Shown piece by piece: positions 22,943-32,730 of a DNA stretch of 64,000 bases. Made by a program: the position numbers and the translations under genes. Where the stretch lies: contig DATKRS010000011.1 of NCBI GenBank assembly GCA_035532035.1, positions 108,259 to 172,258 on the forward strand, read 5' to 3'. Position 1 is the first letter of the stretch, and each line of letters begins with the position of its first letter. A model generated the notes under the pieces. That model was not told where the DNA came from, did not search any database, and saw only the letters and a list, made by a program, of their open reading frames with translations. This DNA comes from Candidatus Dormiibacterota bacterium (GTDB taxonomy: Bacteria; Vulcanimicrobiota; Vulcanimicrobiia; Vulcanimicrobiales; Vulcanimicrobiaceae).

Positions 22943-24886
22943 TTATCGCCGCGGCAAGACGTTCGGATAGATGGGGCGGTTCACGAGGCGCTCGAGGTCT
23001 TCGATGCGCGCGGAGAGCACGAACTCGGCGAAGCGGCTGAAGCTCTCGCGTTCGGCTTCCCCTTCGGCGAACCGTTCGTTGCGCGTCATGTCGACCTTCG
23101 CTGAGACCGCCGGAAAGCGAACGTAGCGCCCGTCGTCGTCTTCGGCGACCTCGGCGAGGCCTTCGTCCTCGAAGATGCGCACGGCCGCAGCGATCGTTCT
23201 ATCGTCGGCCTTTTCGAGATCAAGCGTTCGCGCGAGGTCCGCGAAGCTTCCGCGCAGCACGCCACCGCGCGCGATATCCTTCATGCCGGAGTAGATGTGC
23301 CGCAAGACTGTCAGCGTCGGCGCACCGCGATCGATGATGAACTCGTTGATGCGGCGATCGCTCTCGCCGAAGAGCAGATGTACCTGCGCCGGCGCTCCGT
23401 CGCGCCCGGCGCGCCCGGCCTGCTGATTGAACTCGGTGAAGCTGAAGTTCAGATGATAAAGCACGACGTGGCGTACGTCCGGTAGATCGATGCCTTCACC
23501 GAAGGCGGAGGTCGCTACCACGACGTGCAGCGCGCCTTCGCGAAAGTATTTTTCCACGTCGCGCCGCTGCGCGCTCGGCATCCCCGCATGGTAAAACATC
23601 ACTTCCCCGCGCCCCGAAAGCGCGGCGCGCAGCCGCTCGGCCACCTTTCCGGCTTCGCTGCGCGAGTTGCAGTAGACGATGGTCTTCCCGTCGTCGACGA
23701 CCTCCCGCAGATACGCAAGCTTGTCGCGCCGGCCGCGTGCGTCGACGAGGTGCAGGTTCTCGCGCACCGTCGGGTCGATGACCCATTCCTCGATGCGTAG
23801 CTGCTCGACGATCCGCGCGAAGGCTTGCTCGCCTGCCGTTGCGGTGAGCGCCAAGACCTGCGGGCGCCCGAGCGACGCAATCGTCGCTCCGAGCGCGGCG
23901 TACGCCGCGCGATGGCGCGACTCGTAGAGGTGGTGCGCTTCGTCCACGACGACGAACGTCGGGCTGCTCCGATCCGCAAACGCATCGCGGTGGAACGAGA
24001 GAAACTCGGGCGTCGCGAGCACGAGATCCCACGTGCCCTCGCGCAGCGCGGCGAAGAGATCGTCGCGCTCCTGCGGCCCGATCGACCCGTTCGCGCGCAG
24101 AATGCGCAGCCCGAACTGCTCGAGGCGCCGCAACAGCGCTTCGTACTGGTCGTTCGCGAGCGCGCGCAGCGGATAGATCGCGAGCGTCTTGCCTTCTCCG
24201 GCCAGCGCGCGCAGCACGGCGGGATATTGAAAGCAGAACGACTTCCCGCGCCCCGTTCCGAAGAGCGCGAGCGTACTCTTACCGCGCTCGACGTGCTCGA
24301 GCACCTTGCGTTGATACTCGTGCGGCTGCGACGCGCCGATGAGCGCGCCGCGTACGGCATCGGCCTCGCCGCCCCACGCCGCGCGCAACGTCTCCACCTC
24401 GTGCGCGCGCTGCGCGACGGTGGCGTACGCGTCGCGCACGATGAAGATGTTCACGCCGCGATGCCTCTGACCGCCGCCGGTGAGGTTTTCGACGCGGGCG
24501 CGATACCGCGCGCCGGCGTCGATCGGCGGCGCGAGATGTTTGGCGATGCCCGCGCGCACGTAGCCAAGGCGCAGACCGCCGTAAAAGACGGCGATCGCAT
24601 TGGGGTCCTTTTCGTGCGCCGGCTCGCGAACGAGCTCGAGCTCCGCGCCCTCATGCAGACCCGCAATCGTGTCCTGCCGGCCCTCGAACGAGACGCCGAC
24701 GATCTTCGAATGAAACGACGACGCATCGCCGATGCTCGCGTACGGATCCTTGAGAAACTCCTCGCGCCGCGCAAATGCGTCGTCGACGAACGCGCGAAGG
24801 TCGGTATCGGCGTGAGGGCTGCTCGCGAGCTCCGCGAGCGCGCGCTCGAAGGCAGCCTCCGACGGCGTCGGCGGCGGAAGGCCGCT
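22943..24886 (-). CDS. HIRAN domain plus DEAH helicase (RecQ-like); start codon unclear
   Basis: The helicase core has Walker A GTGRGKSF, DEAH in VVVDEAHHLYES, motif III LALTATAG, HAGMPSAQRRDVEKYFREG and QQAGRAGRDG, as in RecQ-like enzymes. GTG 24559 would give 538 residues but would cut through a HIRAN domain whose first half is encoded upstream in the same frame (SKIVGVSFEGRQ, PNAIAVFYGGLRLGYV). The frame is open back to a stop at 24964-24962 with no ATG, GTG or TTG between 24961 and 24560. The real start is therefore non-canonical or the sequence has an error. The end given is just downstream of the secF stop. Probably acts in DNA repair. Confidence 0.75.
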   Translation of the reverse strand, partial: SGLPPPTPSEAAFERALAELASSPHADTDLRAFVDDAFARREEFLKDPYASIGDASSFHSKIVGVSFEGRQDTIAGLHEGAELELVREPAHEKDPNAIAVFYGGLRLGYVRAGIAKHLAPPIDAGARYRARVENLTGGGQRHRGVNIFIVRDAYATVAQRAHEVETLRAAWGGEADAVRGALIGASQPHEYQRKVLEHVERGKSTLALFGTGRGKSFCFQYPAVLRALAGEGKTLAIYPLRALANDQYEALLRRLEQFGLRILRANGSIGPQERDDLFAALREGTWDLVLATPEFLSFHRDAFADRSSPTFVVVDEAHHLYESRHRAAYAALGATIASLGRPQVLALTATAGEQAFARIVEQLRIEEWVIDPTVRENLHLVDARGRRDKLAYLREVVDDGKTIVYCNSRSEAGKVAERLRAALSGRGEVMFYHAGMPSAQRRDVEKYFREGALHVVVATSAFGEGIDLPDVRHVVLYHLNFSFTEFNQQAGRAGRDGAPAQVHLLFGESDRRINEFIIDRGAPTLTVLRHIYSGMKDIARGGVLRGSFADLARTLDLEKADDRTIAAAVRIFEDEGLAEVAEDDDGRYVRFPAVSAKVDMTRNERFAEGEAERESFSRFAEFVLSARIEDLERLVNRPIYPNVLPRR

Positions 24887-26177
24887 ACTCTTCCTTGTTC
24901 TCGTCGTTCTCGTGGCGATCGATCTCGACCGGTGCGGACTCCGGCTCGAAGCCTTCGAGATTCAGGCGAATCTCTTCGTGCCCTTGCTCGAGTGCCTCCT
25001 CGTGAAGCCCCGCGTTCTGCGCGTCGAGCGGATCGAACTCTTCGGCGACCGCGGTCGCGGACTCGGCCCGCTTGCGGCGGTAGCGCGCGGCTTGCGCCTG
25101 CGCGGAGCCTCGCGCCGCCTTCTCCTTCGCGCGGCGCTCCCTGCGCGCGGCGACGATATCCTCGCGTGCGCGACCGCCGCGCTGCGCTGCGCCCGCGTCG
25201 CGTGCGGTTACGGCCGCACGTTCGGGCACGCGCGCTGCCGCGCGAAGCCGTGCCGCGCGCTCGAGCTGCCGCTTACGGAACGTCAGGACGAGTGGTGCCG
25301 AATAGAAAATCGAATGGTAGCCGCCCGAGCAGATGCCCACGAGCAATGCAAAGGCGAAGTTCTTCAAGCTCGCGCCGCCCAGCGCGAGCAGCGCGACGAG
25401 CGTGATGACAACGGTCGCAAGCGTGTTCACCGAGCGCGTCATCGTCTGCTTGATGGACTCATTGACGATGTAGTCGTACGGCCTGTTGTGCATCAGCTTC
25501 GTGTTCTCACGAATTCGATCGAGAATCACGATCGTATCCATGACCGAGTAGCCGATGACCGTCAGCACCGCCGCGAGGAACGCGTCGTCGGCGCGGCGGC
25601 CGGCGAGCGCGTAGATGCCGATCATCATCGCCGCATCGCGCGCGAGCGCGATGACCGTGACGAGGCCGAAGATGTAGTTCCACCCAAAGCGAAACGCGAT
25701 GTAAAGGAACTGGATCGAGAGCGCGATGACGAGCGCCAAGATCGCGTCGCGTAAGTACTCCGCGCCGAGCGTCGGCCCGACCGACGTGATCGACGACGCG
25801 CTGCGATTGACCGGTGCCACCGTGCCGAGCGCTCTCCAGATCGCCTCGGCGTTGTTCGCAAGCGCCGTCTGGGTGTCGATCACGATCTCCGTGCCCGTCG
25901 CCCCCGCGGTCGTGATCTGCGGCGCAAGGAGGTGGAGGGGCGCGATCGCGCGCTGCACCTGCGGAATCGTGACCGGACGCGTGAAGCGCGCGTCGACGTC
26001 GGTTCCGCCCGTGAAGGAAAGGCCCAGCTGCAGCATGTGCGACGGCTGGAACCCTTGACCGCCTTCGAAACCGTGATAGATCATCGCGCCGAAACCGAGC
26101 GCGATCACGATGTACGAGATCGCCGAGACGATCTTGAACCACCCGACGATGTTCCAGTTGAGCCGGCGGAAGAACAT
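24885..26177 (-). CDS. secF: Protein translocase subunit SecF with long charged C-terminal tail
   Basis: A 430-residue SecF; with SecD it uses the proton gradient to complete export through SecYEG. Six TM segments, the P1 domain with LSFTGGTDVDARF, the TM4 pattern YSVMDTIVILDRIREN and NTLATVVITLVALLALGG are present. Beyond the last TM (about residue 280) lies an unusual ~150-residue tail, Arg/Ala-rich then acidic, ending in ENDENKEE. ATG 26177 shares a base with the secD stop (TAATG); the longer open frame upstream is antisense-like and rejected. Confidence 0.93.
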   Translation of the reverse strand: MFFRRLNWNIVGWFKIVSAISYIVIALGFGAMIYHGFEGGQGFQPSHMLQLGLSFTGGTDVDARFTRPVTIPQVQRAIAPLHLLAPQITTAGATGTEIVIDTQTALANNAEAIWRALGTVAPVNRSASSITSVGPTLGAEYLRDAILALVIALSIQFLYIAFRFGWNYIFGLVTVIALARDAAMMIGIYALAGRRADDAFLAAVLTVIGYSVMDTIVILDRIRENTKLMHNRPYDYIVNESIKQTMTRSVNTLATVVITLVALLALGGASLKNFAFALLVGICSGGYHSIFYSAPLVLTFRKRQLERAARLRAAARVPERAAVTARDAGAAQRGGRAREDIVAARRERRAKEKAARGSAQAQAARYRRKRAESATAVAEEFDPLDAQNAGLHEEALEQGHEEIRLNLEGFEPESAPVEIDRHENDENKEE

Positions 26178-27556
26178 TACGCCCCCTCGACCGCGCCCTT
26201 GGAGAAGATGCCGACCTCGTCTTTGCGTACGCCCCAGAGCGGCGGCGCGGTCGCGACGTCGTTGTCGACCAGCACGTCGACGAAGAAACGCGTCACGAAG
26301 ACCGCGGTCACGAGCGAGACGACGGTGCCCCAGAAGAGAGCGAACGCGAAGCCTTTGACGGTTCCGGTCCCGAGCATGTAGAGTACGCCGGCGCCGACGA
26401 TCGTCGTGAAATGGCTGTCGAAGACCGCCGTGAAGGCGCGCCGGAAGCCGACGCGCACCGCGGCGCGCAGCGACTTGCCGTTCCACAGCTCCTCTTTGAT
26501 GCGCTCGAAGATCAGGACGTTCGCATCCACGGCCATGCCGATCGAGAGCACGAAGCCGGCGATGCTCGGAAGGGTCAGCGTGGAGCCCGACACCGCGAAG
26601 ATCGCAACCATGACGAGCACGTAGATCGCAAGCGCGAGATCGGCGAGAAATCCCGGAAGGCGGTAGGCGACGATCATGAAGATCAAGACGAGCCCGAGGC
26701 CGAGCATGGAGGCCCACAGCGACTTGACGAGGTCGATCTTGCCGAGCGTCGCGCCGATGCTCTCGTTGGAGATGATGCGTATGGTCGCGGGCAGCGCACC
26801 CGCGTTCAGCTCGTTTGCGAGCGTGATCGTGTCTTGCTGCGTGAAGTTTCCTTCGATCTCACCGCTGCCGAAGATCGGGCTGTTGATGTTCGGCGCCGAG
26901 ACGAAGCGGTGGTCGAGAAAGATGCCGAGGGGCTTGTTGACGTTGTTCGTCGTCAGCCGTCCGAACCGCGCCGCATCGCGCGTTTGGAAGAGCACGATCG
27001 CCGAGCCGCCCTGCTGCTGGTATCCCGACTGCGCGCCTTTGAGGTCTTTGCCCGAATAGACGACGGGGCCGGAGAGCGCGTACGCCGTCTGCGCGACGAA
27101 CTTCTCCGCCTGCGCCCGCTGCTGCGGCGTGATATTCGGCTGCTTGAGCAGATCGAGGTCCTGCTGCGCCTCTTGTGCGATCGCCGGCGGGACGATCTTG
27201 AACTCGAGCACCGCAGCGGTCTTCAAGAGGTTCTCGGCCTCCGCCGTCTGGTTCTGATTGAGACCGGGAAGCTCGACCAAGATGCGGTTGCCGCCGAACT
27301 TCGAGATCGTCGGCTCCGAGACGCCGAGCTCGTTGATGCGTCGGTCGATGACCTGGATCGTCTGATCTTGGATCTGCGAGGTGATCTGGGGCACCTCCGC
27401 CGTCGGGTAGAGCTGCAGGATCAAGCGCGAGCCCCCGACGAGATCGAGGCCGAGGCGAATCTTCTGCTGGATCGGGAACGACGAAACGACGGCGAAGGCC
27501 ACAACCGCGAGAATGACCACCGCTTTGAAGGGAGTCTTGAGCGTCTTCCAGTTCAT
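26177..27556 (-). CDS. secD: Protein translocase subunit SecD
   Basis: A 459-residue SecD. TM1 near residues 12-28, then IRLGLDLVGGSRLILQL, the P1 head with TIQVIDRRINELGVSEPTI, GNRILVELPGL, and C-terminal TMs with LPSIAGFVLSIGMAVDANVL and FERIKEELWNGKS, all typical. ATG 27556 (MNWKTLK) has GAGGCGGG upstream; an in-frame start at 27571 lacks it. First gene of secD-secF, with the HIRAN helicase downstream. Confidence 0.95.
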   Translation of the reverse strand: MNWKTLKTPFKAVVILAVVAFAVVSSFPIQQKIRLGLDLVGGSRLILQLYPTAEVPQITSQIQDQTIQVIDRRINELGVSEPTISKFGGNRILVELPGLNQNQTAEAENLLKTAAVLEFKIVPPAIAQEAQQDLDLLKQPNITPQQRAQAEKFVAQTAYALSGPVVYSGKDLKGAQSGYQQQGGSAIVLFQTRDAARFGRLTTNNVNKPLGIFLDHRFVSAPNINSPIFGSGEIEGNFTQQDTITLANELNAGALPATIRIISNESIGATLGKIDLVKSLWASMLGLGLVLIFMIVAYRLPGFLADLALAIYVLVMVAIFAVSGSTLTLPSIAGFVLSIGMAVDANVLIFERIKEELWNGKSLRAAVRVGFRRAFTAVFDSHFTTIVGAGVLYMLGTGTVKGFAFALFWGTVVSLVTAVFVTRFFVDVLVDNDVATAPPLWGVRKDEVGIFSKGAVEGA

Positions 27557-27645
27557 CGGAGCCCGCCTCATTTCACCCCGAGCGGTGACTTAGGCCTTCT
27601 TTTAAAGACGGAGGAGAAGCTTCGGTTCTCGGCTGACACTCGCGG

Positions 27646-28788
27646 ATGCCCAGACAGAAGCGGGGGCGGTCGCGCGCCGGAGACGGCACGCTCTATCGCA
27701 CGACCATCCAGGCCTCGAGCGGGCGCCGGCGACACGTCTGGGTCGCCGAAGTCCAGTGGACGGCGCCGGACGGCCGTCGCTTCAGGAAATCCGCCCAACG
27801 CGTCACGAGACAGGGTAGCCTCACGCAGCTGCACCGGCTTCGCGACGAGCTACGCGACATGCGGACCGCTGCCGACAACGCTGAGCGCACGATCACGATC
27901 GCCGAGGCGCTCGACGCGTTCGTCGCGGCGCGCGCGCCGCGCTGGCGGCCGTCGACGCAGCGCCATTATCGAGCGGCGATTCGCCTGTGCCTCACGCGTT
28001 GGCTCAAGCGCCGCGTCGTCGATCTGCGGCGCGAAGACGTGAGCGCGCTTCTGGCCTCGGCGCACTCCGCGACGCTCGCGCGCGCCGCCTACATGCTGCT
28101 GAAGGCCGCCGTGCGTCCATACGCACGGTTCATGATCAACGATCCATTTCTCTTCGCCGCAATGCCGAACGTGCGCCATCTGACGATTCAGCCGCTCGAC
28201 GCGTCGGAAGTTCGCGTCTTCCTCGATGTAGCGCGCGGGGAGCGGCTCTACGCGCTCTTCGCACTCGCGCTTGCCGGGGGGCTGCGCCTCGGGGAACTGT
28301 TGGCTCTGCGCTGGCGCTGCGTCGGACTCGACTACGTCGTTGTCACCGGCTCGCTCGATCAGGAAACGATGACGATTCACGACACGAAGACCAGAGCGTC
28401 GCGGCGGCGCGTCGACCTACCGCCCGGCTTCGAGCGCGTGCTACGCCGGCATCGCGACGCGATGCGCGCCGAAGGCCTCGGCGCCGAGGCCGATGATCTG
28501 GTCTTTCAAAGCCGGCGCGGGGCAGCGATTCGCGCCGGCAAGACCGTGCGCAAGTCGTTCCGCCGCATCCTGAAGACGGCAAAGCTGCGGCCGATGCGCT
28601 TCCACGATCTGCGCCACACGCACGCGTCACTGCTGCTGGCGGCGGGCGTCCACCCGAAGATCGTCCAGGAGCGGTTGGGGCATGCGAGTATCAAGCTGAC
28701 GATGGACACGTACTCTCACGTGATGCCAAGCATGCAGCGGGAAGCAGCGCTGGCAGTAGAAGGCCTCTTTGCGAATCCCAGAGGATAA
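27646..28788 (+). CDS. Tyrosine recombinase / phage-type integrase
   Basis: A 380-residue site-specific recombinase. An N-terminal arm-type DNA-binding region (GTLYRTTIQASSGRRRHVWV) and SAM-like core domain (EALDAFVAARAPRWRPSTQ) precede the catalytic domain with the complete set Arg214 (GGLRLGEL), Lys248, His320/Arg323 (HDLRHTH), His346 (LGHASIKLT) and nucleophile Tyr356 (MDTYSH). Probably active. It lies between secD and a large TonB receptor gene, and no tRNA or clear att repeats were found beside it. It suggests the segment to 32705 was acquired. Confidence 0.9.
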   Translation: MPRQKRGRSRAGDGTLYRTTIQASSGRRRHVWVAEVQWTAPDGRRFRKSAQRVTRQGSLTQLHRLRDELRDMRTAADNAERTITIAEALDAFVAARAPRWRPSTQRHYRAAIRLCLTRWLKRRVVDLRREDVSALLASAHSATLARAAYMLLKAAVRPYARFMINDPFLFAAMPNVRHLTIQPLDASEVRVFLDVARGERLYALFALALAGGLRLGELLALRWRCVGLDYVVVTGSLDQETMTIHDTKTRASRRRVDLPPGFERVLRRHRDAMRAEGLGAEADDLVFQSRRGAAIRAGKTVRKSFRRILKTAKLRPMRFHDLRHTHASLLLAAGVHPKIVQERLGHASIKLTMDTYSHVMPSMQREAALAVEGLFANPRG

Positions 28789-28808
28789 TCCCTGACCCGT
28801 TTTCAGCG

Positions 28809-28832
28809 AAACGGCAAGCTGCGTTGCCGTTT
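28809..28832. terminator. Hairpin after the integrase gene
   Basis: AAACGGCAA (28809-28817), loop GCTGCG, TTGCCGTTT (28824-28832): a perfect 9-bp stem 21 bases after the stop, preceded by TTTT on one side. It could act in either direction. The rest of 28789-28937 shows another small hairpin (GCGCA-GCGT-TGCGC) and no gene. Confidence 0.5.
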
Positions 28833-28937
28833 GCGAACACCGCGCAGCGTTGCGCCTGACGGCGATTCACAGACACAATCCCCGACGTTAAATCATGCAC
28901 TGTCGCGACAAGCGGGAAGCGACGCTGTGGTTCGGTA

Positions 28938-31900
28938 TTGCGTTCAACATGCACCCTCCGTCGCGTGGCTACAGCCGCGTTACTCGCGGTGGCATTCCTG
29001 TTCCAGGGAACATGGGCACTGGCAGGCGTCACCGGTGGTCTCGCAGGCACCGTCCACGATGACACGGGAGCAGCCGTCGCCGGCGCTACGGTAACGGCCT
29101 CCTCGCCATCGCAGACCGCAACCACTACGACGGACGCATCGGGACACTTCGTGTTCCTGGTGCTCCAGCCCGATACGTACACTCTGAGCGTCCGCAAAGA
29201 CGGCTATCAGAGTGTCTCTATTGCGGGCACGACCGTTCTCGCCGACCAGACCCAGGAGGTCACGGTCATCACGCCGCGCGCGATCCACGTGATTGCGACG
29301 GAACGGACGACTGCGTCCAATCTCGTCAAGCCTGGTGTCGGGAACGACGTCTACAACGTCACGTCATCCGAGTCTGCAGCCGCAGCGGCGCTCGGCGGCG
29401 GTTCGCAATTGAACACCGCCTACTCGGCCATCGCCTCGGTACCGGGCGTGGTGGAGGCGAACGGTGGGCAAATGGGCGGATGGAACTTCAGCGGCGTCTT
29501 CATCCGCGGACAACAATCATTCTTCTCTAGCTATGAGTACGACGGCATACCGGTCAACCGCGCGTTCGACAACTACAACGGTTCGACCGAATCGAATCTC
29601 GGCTTGCAGGAGCTACAAGTCTATACGGGCGGTGGCCCAGCAAGCAACTCTTCTTCGGGCACGAGCGGGTTCATCAACGAGGTCATCAAGACCGGGACGT
29701 ATCCCGGCTACGCGACCTTGAGCGGGGGCCTCGCGACCGAAGCATTCTACCACGCTGCATCTTTCGAGGCGGGAGGGTCGACGCCAGACCGCAACTTCTC
29801 GTACTACGTAGGTATCTCTGGTAACGATCAGGCGTTTCGCTATTTCGATTCGCAGAACGGCGCAAGCCTGATGACCCCCGGACAGGCGTACGCGGGTTAT
29901 GGCTATGCGGGCGCGTTCCCCTACCCGTTGTTCACCACGAACGGCTACGGCGATCGTGGCCTTTGCGCGCTGGGTACGCTGACGCCCATCGCGCCCAACC
30001 CAGGGGTCTTTAGTCCCTCCTCCGGTTGCTGGAATTTCTATCTGGGCTCCTTCGGTCAACAGAGCTACATCTCAGACCGCGAGGATGTGATCAATCTCCA
30101 CTTCGGCTTTCCTCGCAGGGACGGCCAGCGAGACGACATCCAGCTCCTCTGGAGCGCTGCGGCGATGTCATCACAGTTCGCCAATAGCCCTTCGGACGCC
30201 GGCGGCTATGCGGCCCTGACGCTCGACGAGACGCTCGCTCCCTATTCAGCGCCGGTCTGTGCACCGACACCGCAGGCGCCACAAGGGATCTGCAGCGGCA
30301 ACTATCCGTTTTACGCCGACGCTTACAACTATAACTTGCCGTTCGGAACACCGATCGCCGGGCACACGCCGCAATGGTACTACCAGCCCGACAGCCCGAC
30401 GCACCGGCCGGCTTACGCTCAGTTACCCTTGAACGTGCGCGACACCATCTCCAACGACATGGGCGCGCTAAAGCTGCAATGGACGCATCCATTCAGCGAC
30501 AACGCCTACGCGCGGGTATTCGTGTACTCGATGTACTCAGACTGGATGCAGGCCGGGGCTAACGCCGCCTATCAGGCCTATGAAACCGGTTTTGGCCCGG
30601 GTTATATTGGCGTGGCATCGGACTACGAACTGCCGACGCACACGGCCGGCGGGGAGCTCCAGCTGGCCGATCAGATCAACAACCAGAATCTCATCCAGTT
30701 CACTGCTAACTATGTGACGGCGAACGTGACGCGGTGGTACGACACCGGCTACCTAGGTGGCTCGTCACCGATCGGCTACATCGCGAGATCCGGGAACGGC
30801 TACAACTGCTACGATCCCACTAGCGGAGCTCAGGAGCTGTGCCTTCCAGGCGGGACCTATCAGAGCAACAGCGTCACCGGACCGACCGGAAACGCACCAT
30901 GCGCGGGCGGCGCTGCCTGCTACTGGGGAACGCTGTACAACGGCAGCACGAACGGATCGTTCAATACGGTCCAGCCGAAGTTCACGACGCTCTCACTTAC
31001 CGACGAGTTCCGGCCGAGCGATCGACTGACGATCGACCTCGGCCTGCGCTACGAAAACTACACCTACGACCTCGCGAACGGCAACACGCCGTGGACGAAC
31101 TTCTACGCGGCGGTCATCTCCCAGGACGTGTGCACGAATAGTGCCGGCACCGTCTACTCGTATCCGCTTCAGCCCGGCCAGCCGCCGCCGGCGCCGGTGC
31201 ACTACACGACGAGCTGCCCATCCGGTTACAGCCATCCGCCGTTTACGGGCGGCTCTCCGGCTGCGTATACCATCAGCGCCTGGTCGGGTCGTGGCTCGCT
31301 CACCTATCAGGCCGGCCCCGACACGGTTCTCCGTCTATCGGCCGGACGTTACATCGAACCGCCGATCTCCGCATCGACGCAGTACCTCGCCGCATCCGGC
31401 AACGAGTTAAGCGTCTGGATCGCGACGTTGCCCTTGGGCTTCACCTCTCCGTTCCACCCGATCCCCGCGATGAGTTCAGGGCAGTACGACTTCTCACTCG
31501 AACAGCGCATTCCACACACCGACGTCAGCTTCAAAATAACGCCGTTCTACGATCATATCAGCGCGTATCAGGAGCAGGCGTTTATCGGCGCGAACTTCGT
31601 CACGCAGACACCGGTGGGACAGTTCCGGAGCTACGGCGTGGAGGGCGCACTCAGCGTGGGAGACTTTGCGAGGCAGGGTCTTGCGGCTTTACTCTCGCTC
31701 ACGTATACCAAAGCCGCCGTACAGTATCAGTACTACTTCGGTGCAAACCAGATCGTGACCACGAACACCGCGATCACAGCCTTTAACGCCCTCACCGGCG
31801 GGGGTGGCGGATCTCCATGTTACCCGGGCAATTCTGGGGTGAGCAGTACCCCGTTAGTCGGGGGCGCCTGCGGATCGCCCAACGGCGGCGGTGGCTTTAA

Positions 31901-32645
31901 CGACATCGTCAACCCGTATTACCACATGGCGCCGCAACCGCTGCTCGACCCCAACGGTTGGTACGCGCCGGCAAATACTGGCCTGTCGCCAACGAGTAAT
32001 GCAACGACCTCGTACTTTGACTCGCCCTGGGTCGGTTCGTTGATCCTCAACTACCGCATGAATAGGCTGGCGATTACACCGAGTATCCAGTTCATCGCAG
32101 GCTCGTCCTATGGCGGCCCGATGGATATCACCGGCCTCGATCCGAGGACGTGCGGATACACGCAAGGGCAAGACCTCGTTCCGTCCACGACTCCAAACAA
32201 CTGCGACTGGACGAGCGTCACTCAACCGGCCTTCTCGAACGCCGCCGGTGTCCTCTACATCCCCAACCCGCAAACGGGCACGTTTGCAATCCCTGGGGCA
32301 TTCCGGAATCCGAGTCTGCTCACTGGGAACATCGGTCTGACGTATGACGTTTCACCGAGGCTACGCCTCGCGCTCACGGCTACGAATATCTTCCACACCT
32401 GTTTTGGAGGATCGAAGGAACCGTGGACGAGCCTGTATCCACCCGGGCAGAACGTCTGCGGTTACTTCCCCAGCGGCGGTTACGCCTCGAACTTCTACAA
32501 CGGTACGAGTGCGAGCGACGTCACCGCGAACGGTAACACCCCCTACCCGTGGCAGCTTGCCTCGTATGCGCCGGGAACCGGCTCAAGCGTCACCAACATA
32601 CCACTGCCGTTCAACCTCTACATCCAGGCGCAGATTCACTTGTAA
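28938..32645 (+). CDS. TonB-dependent receptor with N-terminal carboxypeptidase-regulatory domain
   Basis: A 1235-residue outer-membrane receptor. After the signal peptide (RVATAALLAVAFLFQGTWALA) comes a carboxypeptidase-regulatory-like domain (GGLAGTVHDDTGAAVAGATV, DTYTLSVRKDGYQSV). A plug-like region follows (IASVPGVVEANGGQMGGWNF, GVFIRGQQ), then a long beta barrel ending in an aromatic strand (FNLYIQAQIHL). Several Cys pairs in extracellular loops are unusual. TTG 28938 is the assigned start with no strong ribosome site. Codon choice looks looser than in neighbouring housekeeping genes. Ligand unknown. Confidence 0.85.
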   Translation: MRSTCTLRRVATAALLAVAFLFQGTWALAGVTGGLAGTVHDDTGAAVAGATVTASSPSQTATTTTDASGHFVFLVLQPDTYTLSVRKDGYQSVSIAGTTVLADQTQEVTVITPRAIHVIATERTTASNLVKPGVGNDVYNVTSSESAAAAALGGGSQLNTAYSAIASVPGVVEANGGQMGGWNFSGVFIRGQQSFFSSYEYDGIPVNRAFDNYNGSTESNLGLQELQVYTGGGPASNSSSGTSGFINEVIKTGTYPGYATLSGGLATEAFYHAASFEAGGSTPDRNFSYYVGISGNDQAFRYFDSQNGASLMTPGQAYAGYGYAGAFPYPLFTTNGYGDRGLCALGTLTPIAPNPGVFSPSSGCWNFYLGSFGQQSYISDREDVINLHFGFPRRDGQRDDIQLLWSAAAMSSQFANSPSDAGGYAALTLDETLAPYSAPVCAPTPQAPQGICSGNYPFYADAYNYNLPFGTPIAGHTPQWYYQPDSPTHRPAYAQLPLNVRDTISNDMGALKLQWTHPFSDNAYARVFVYSMYSDWMQAGANAAYQAYETGFGPGYIGVASDYELPTHTAGGELQLADQINNQNLIQFTANYVTANVTRWYDTGYLGGSSPIGYIARSGNGYNCYDPTSGAQELCLPGGTYQSNSVTGPTGNAPCAGGAACYWGTLYNGSTNGSFNTVQPKFTTLSLTDEFRPSDRLTIDLGLRYENYTYDLANGNTPWTNFYAAVISQDVCTNSAGTVYSYPLQPGQPPPAPVHYTTSCPSGYSHPPFTGGSPAAYTISAWSGRGSLTYQAGPDTVLRLSAGRYIEPPISASTQYLAASGNELSVWIATLPLGFTSPFHPIPAMSSGQYDFSLEQRIPHTDVSFKITPFYDHISAYQEQAFIGANFVTQTPVGQFRSYGVEGALSVGDFARQGLAALLSLTYTKAAVQYQYYFGANQIVTTNTAITAFNALTGGGGGSPCYPGNSGVSSTPLVGGACGSPNGGGGFNDIVNPYYHMAPQPLLDPNGWYAPANTGLSPTSNATTSYFDSPWVGSLILNYRMNRLAITPSIQFIAGSSYGGPMDITGLDPRTCGYTQGQDLVPSTTPNNCDWTSVTQPAFSNAAGVLYIPNPQTGTFAIPGAFRNPSLLTGNIGLTYDVSPRLRLALTATNIFHTCFGGSKEPWTSLYPPGQNVCGYFPSGGYASNFYNGTSASDVTANGNTPYPWQLASYAPGTGSSVTNIPLPFNLYIQAQIHL

Positions 32646-32663
32646 TCGGCTCCTGACGTAGAA

Positions 32664-32705
32664 CGGAAGGCCTCGGGGGAGTCACACCCGACCCCGGGGC
32701 CTTCG
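32664..32705 (+). terminator. Terminator-like hairpin after the TonB receptor
   Basis: CGGAAGGCCTCGGGG (32664-32678) pairs with CCCCGGGGCCTTCG (32692-32705) around a 13-base loop. Strong stem but no T-run; a related GGCTTTCGAAGGCC sequence follows at 32716. Confidence 0.55.
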
Positions 32706-32730
32706 CATATTCGGGGCTTTCGAAGGCCAC

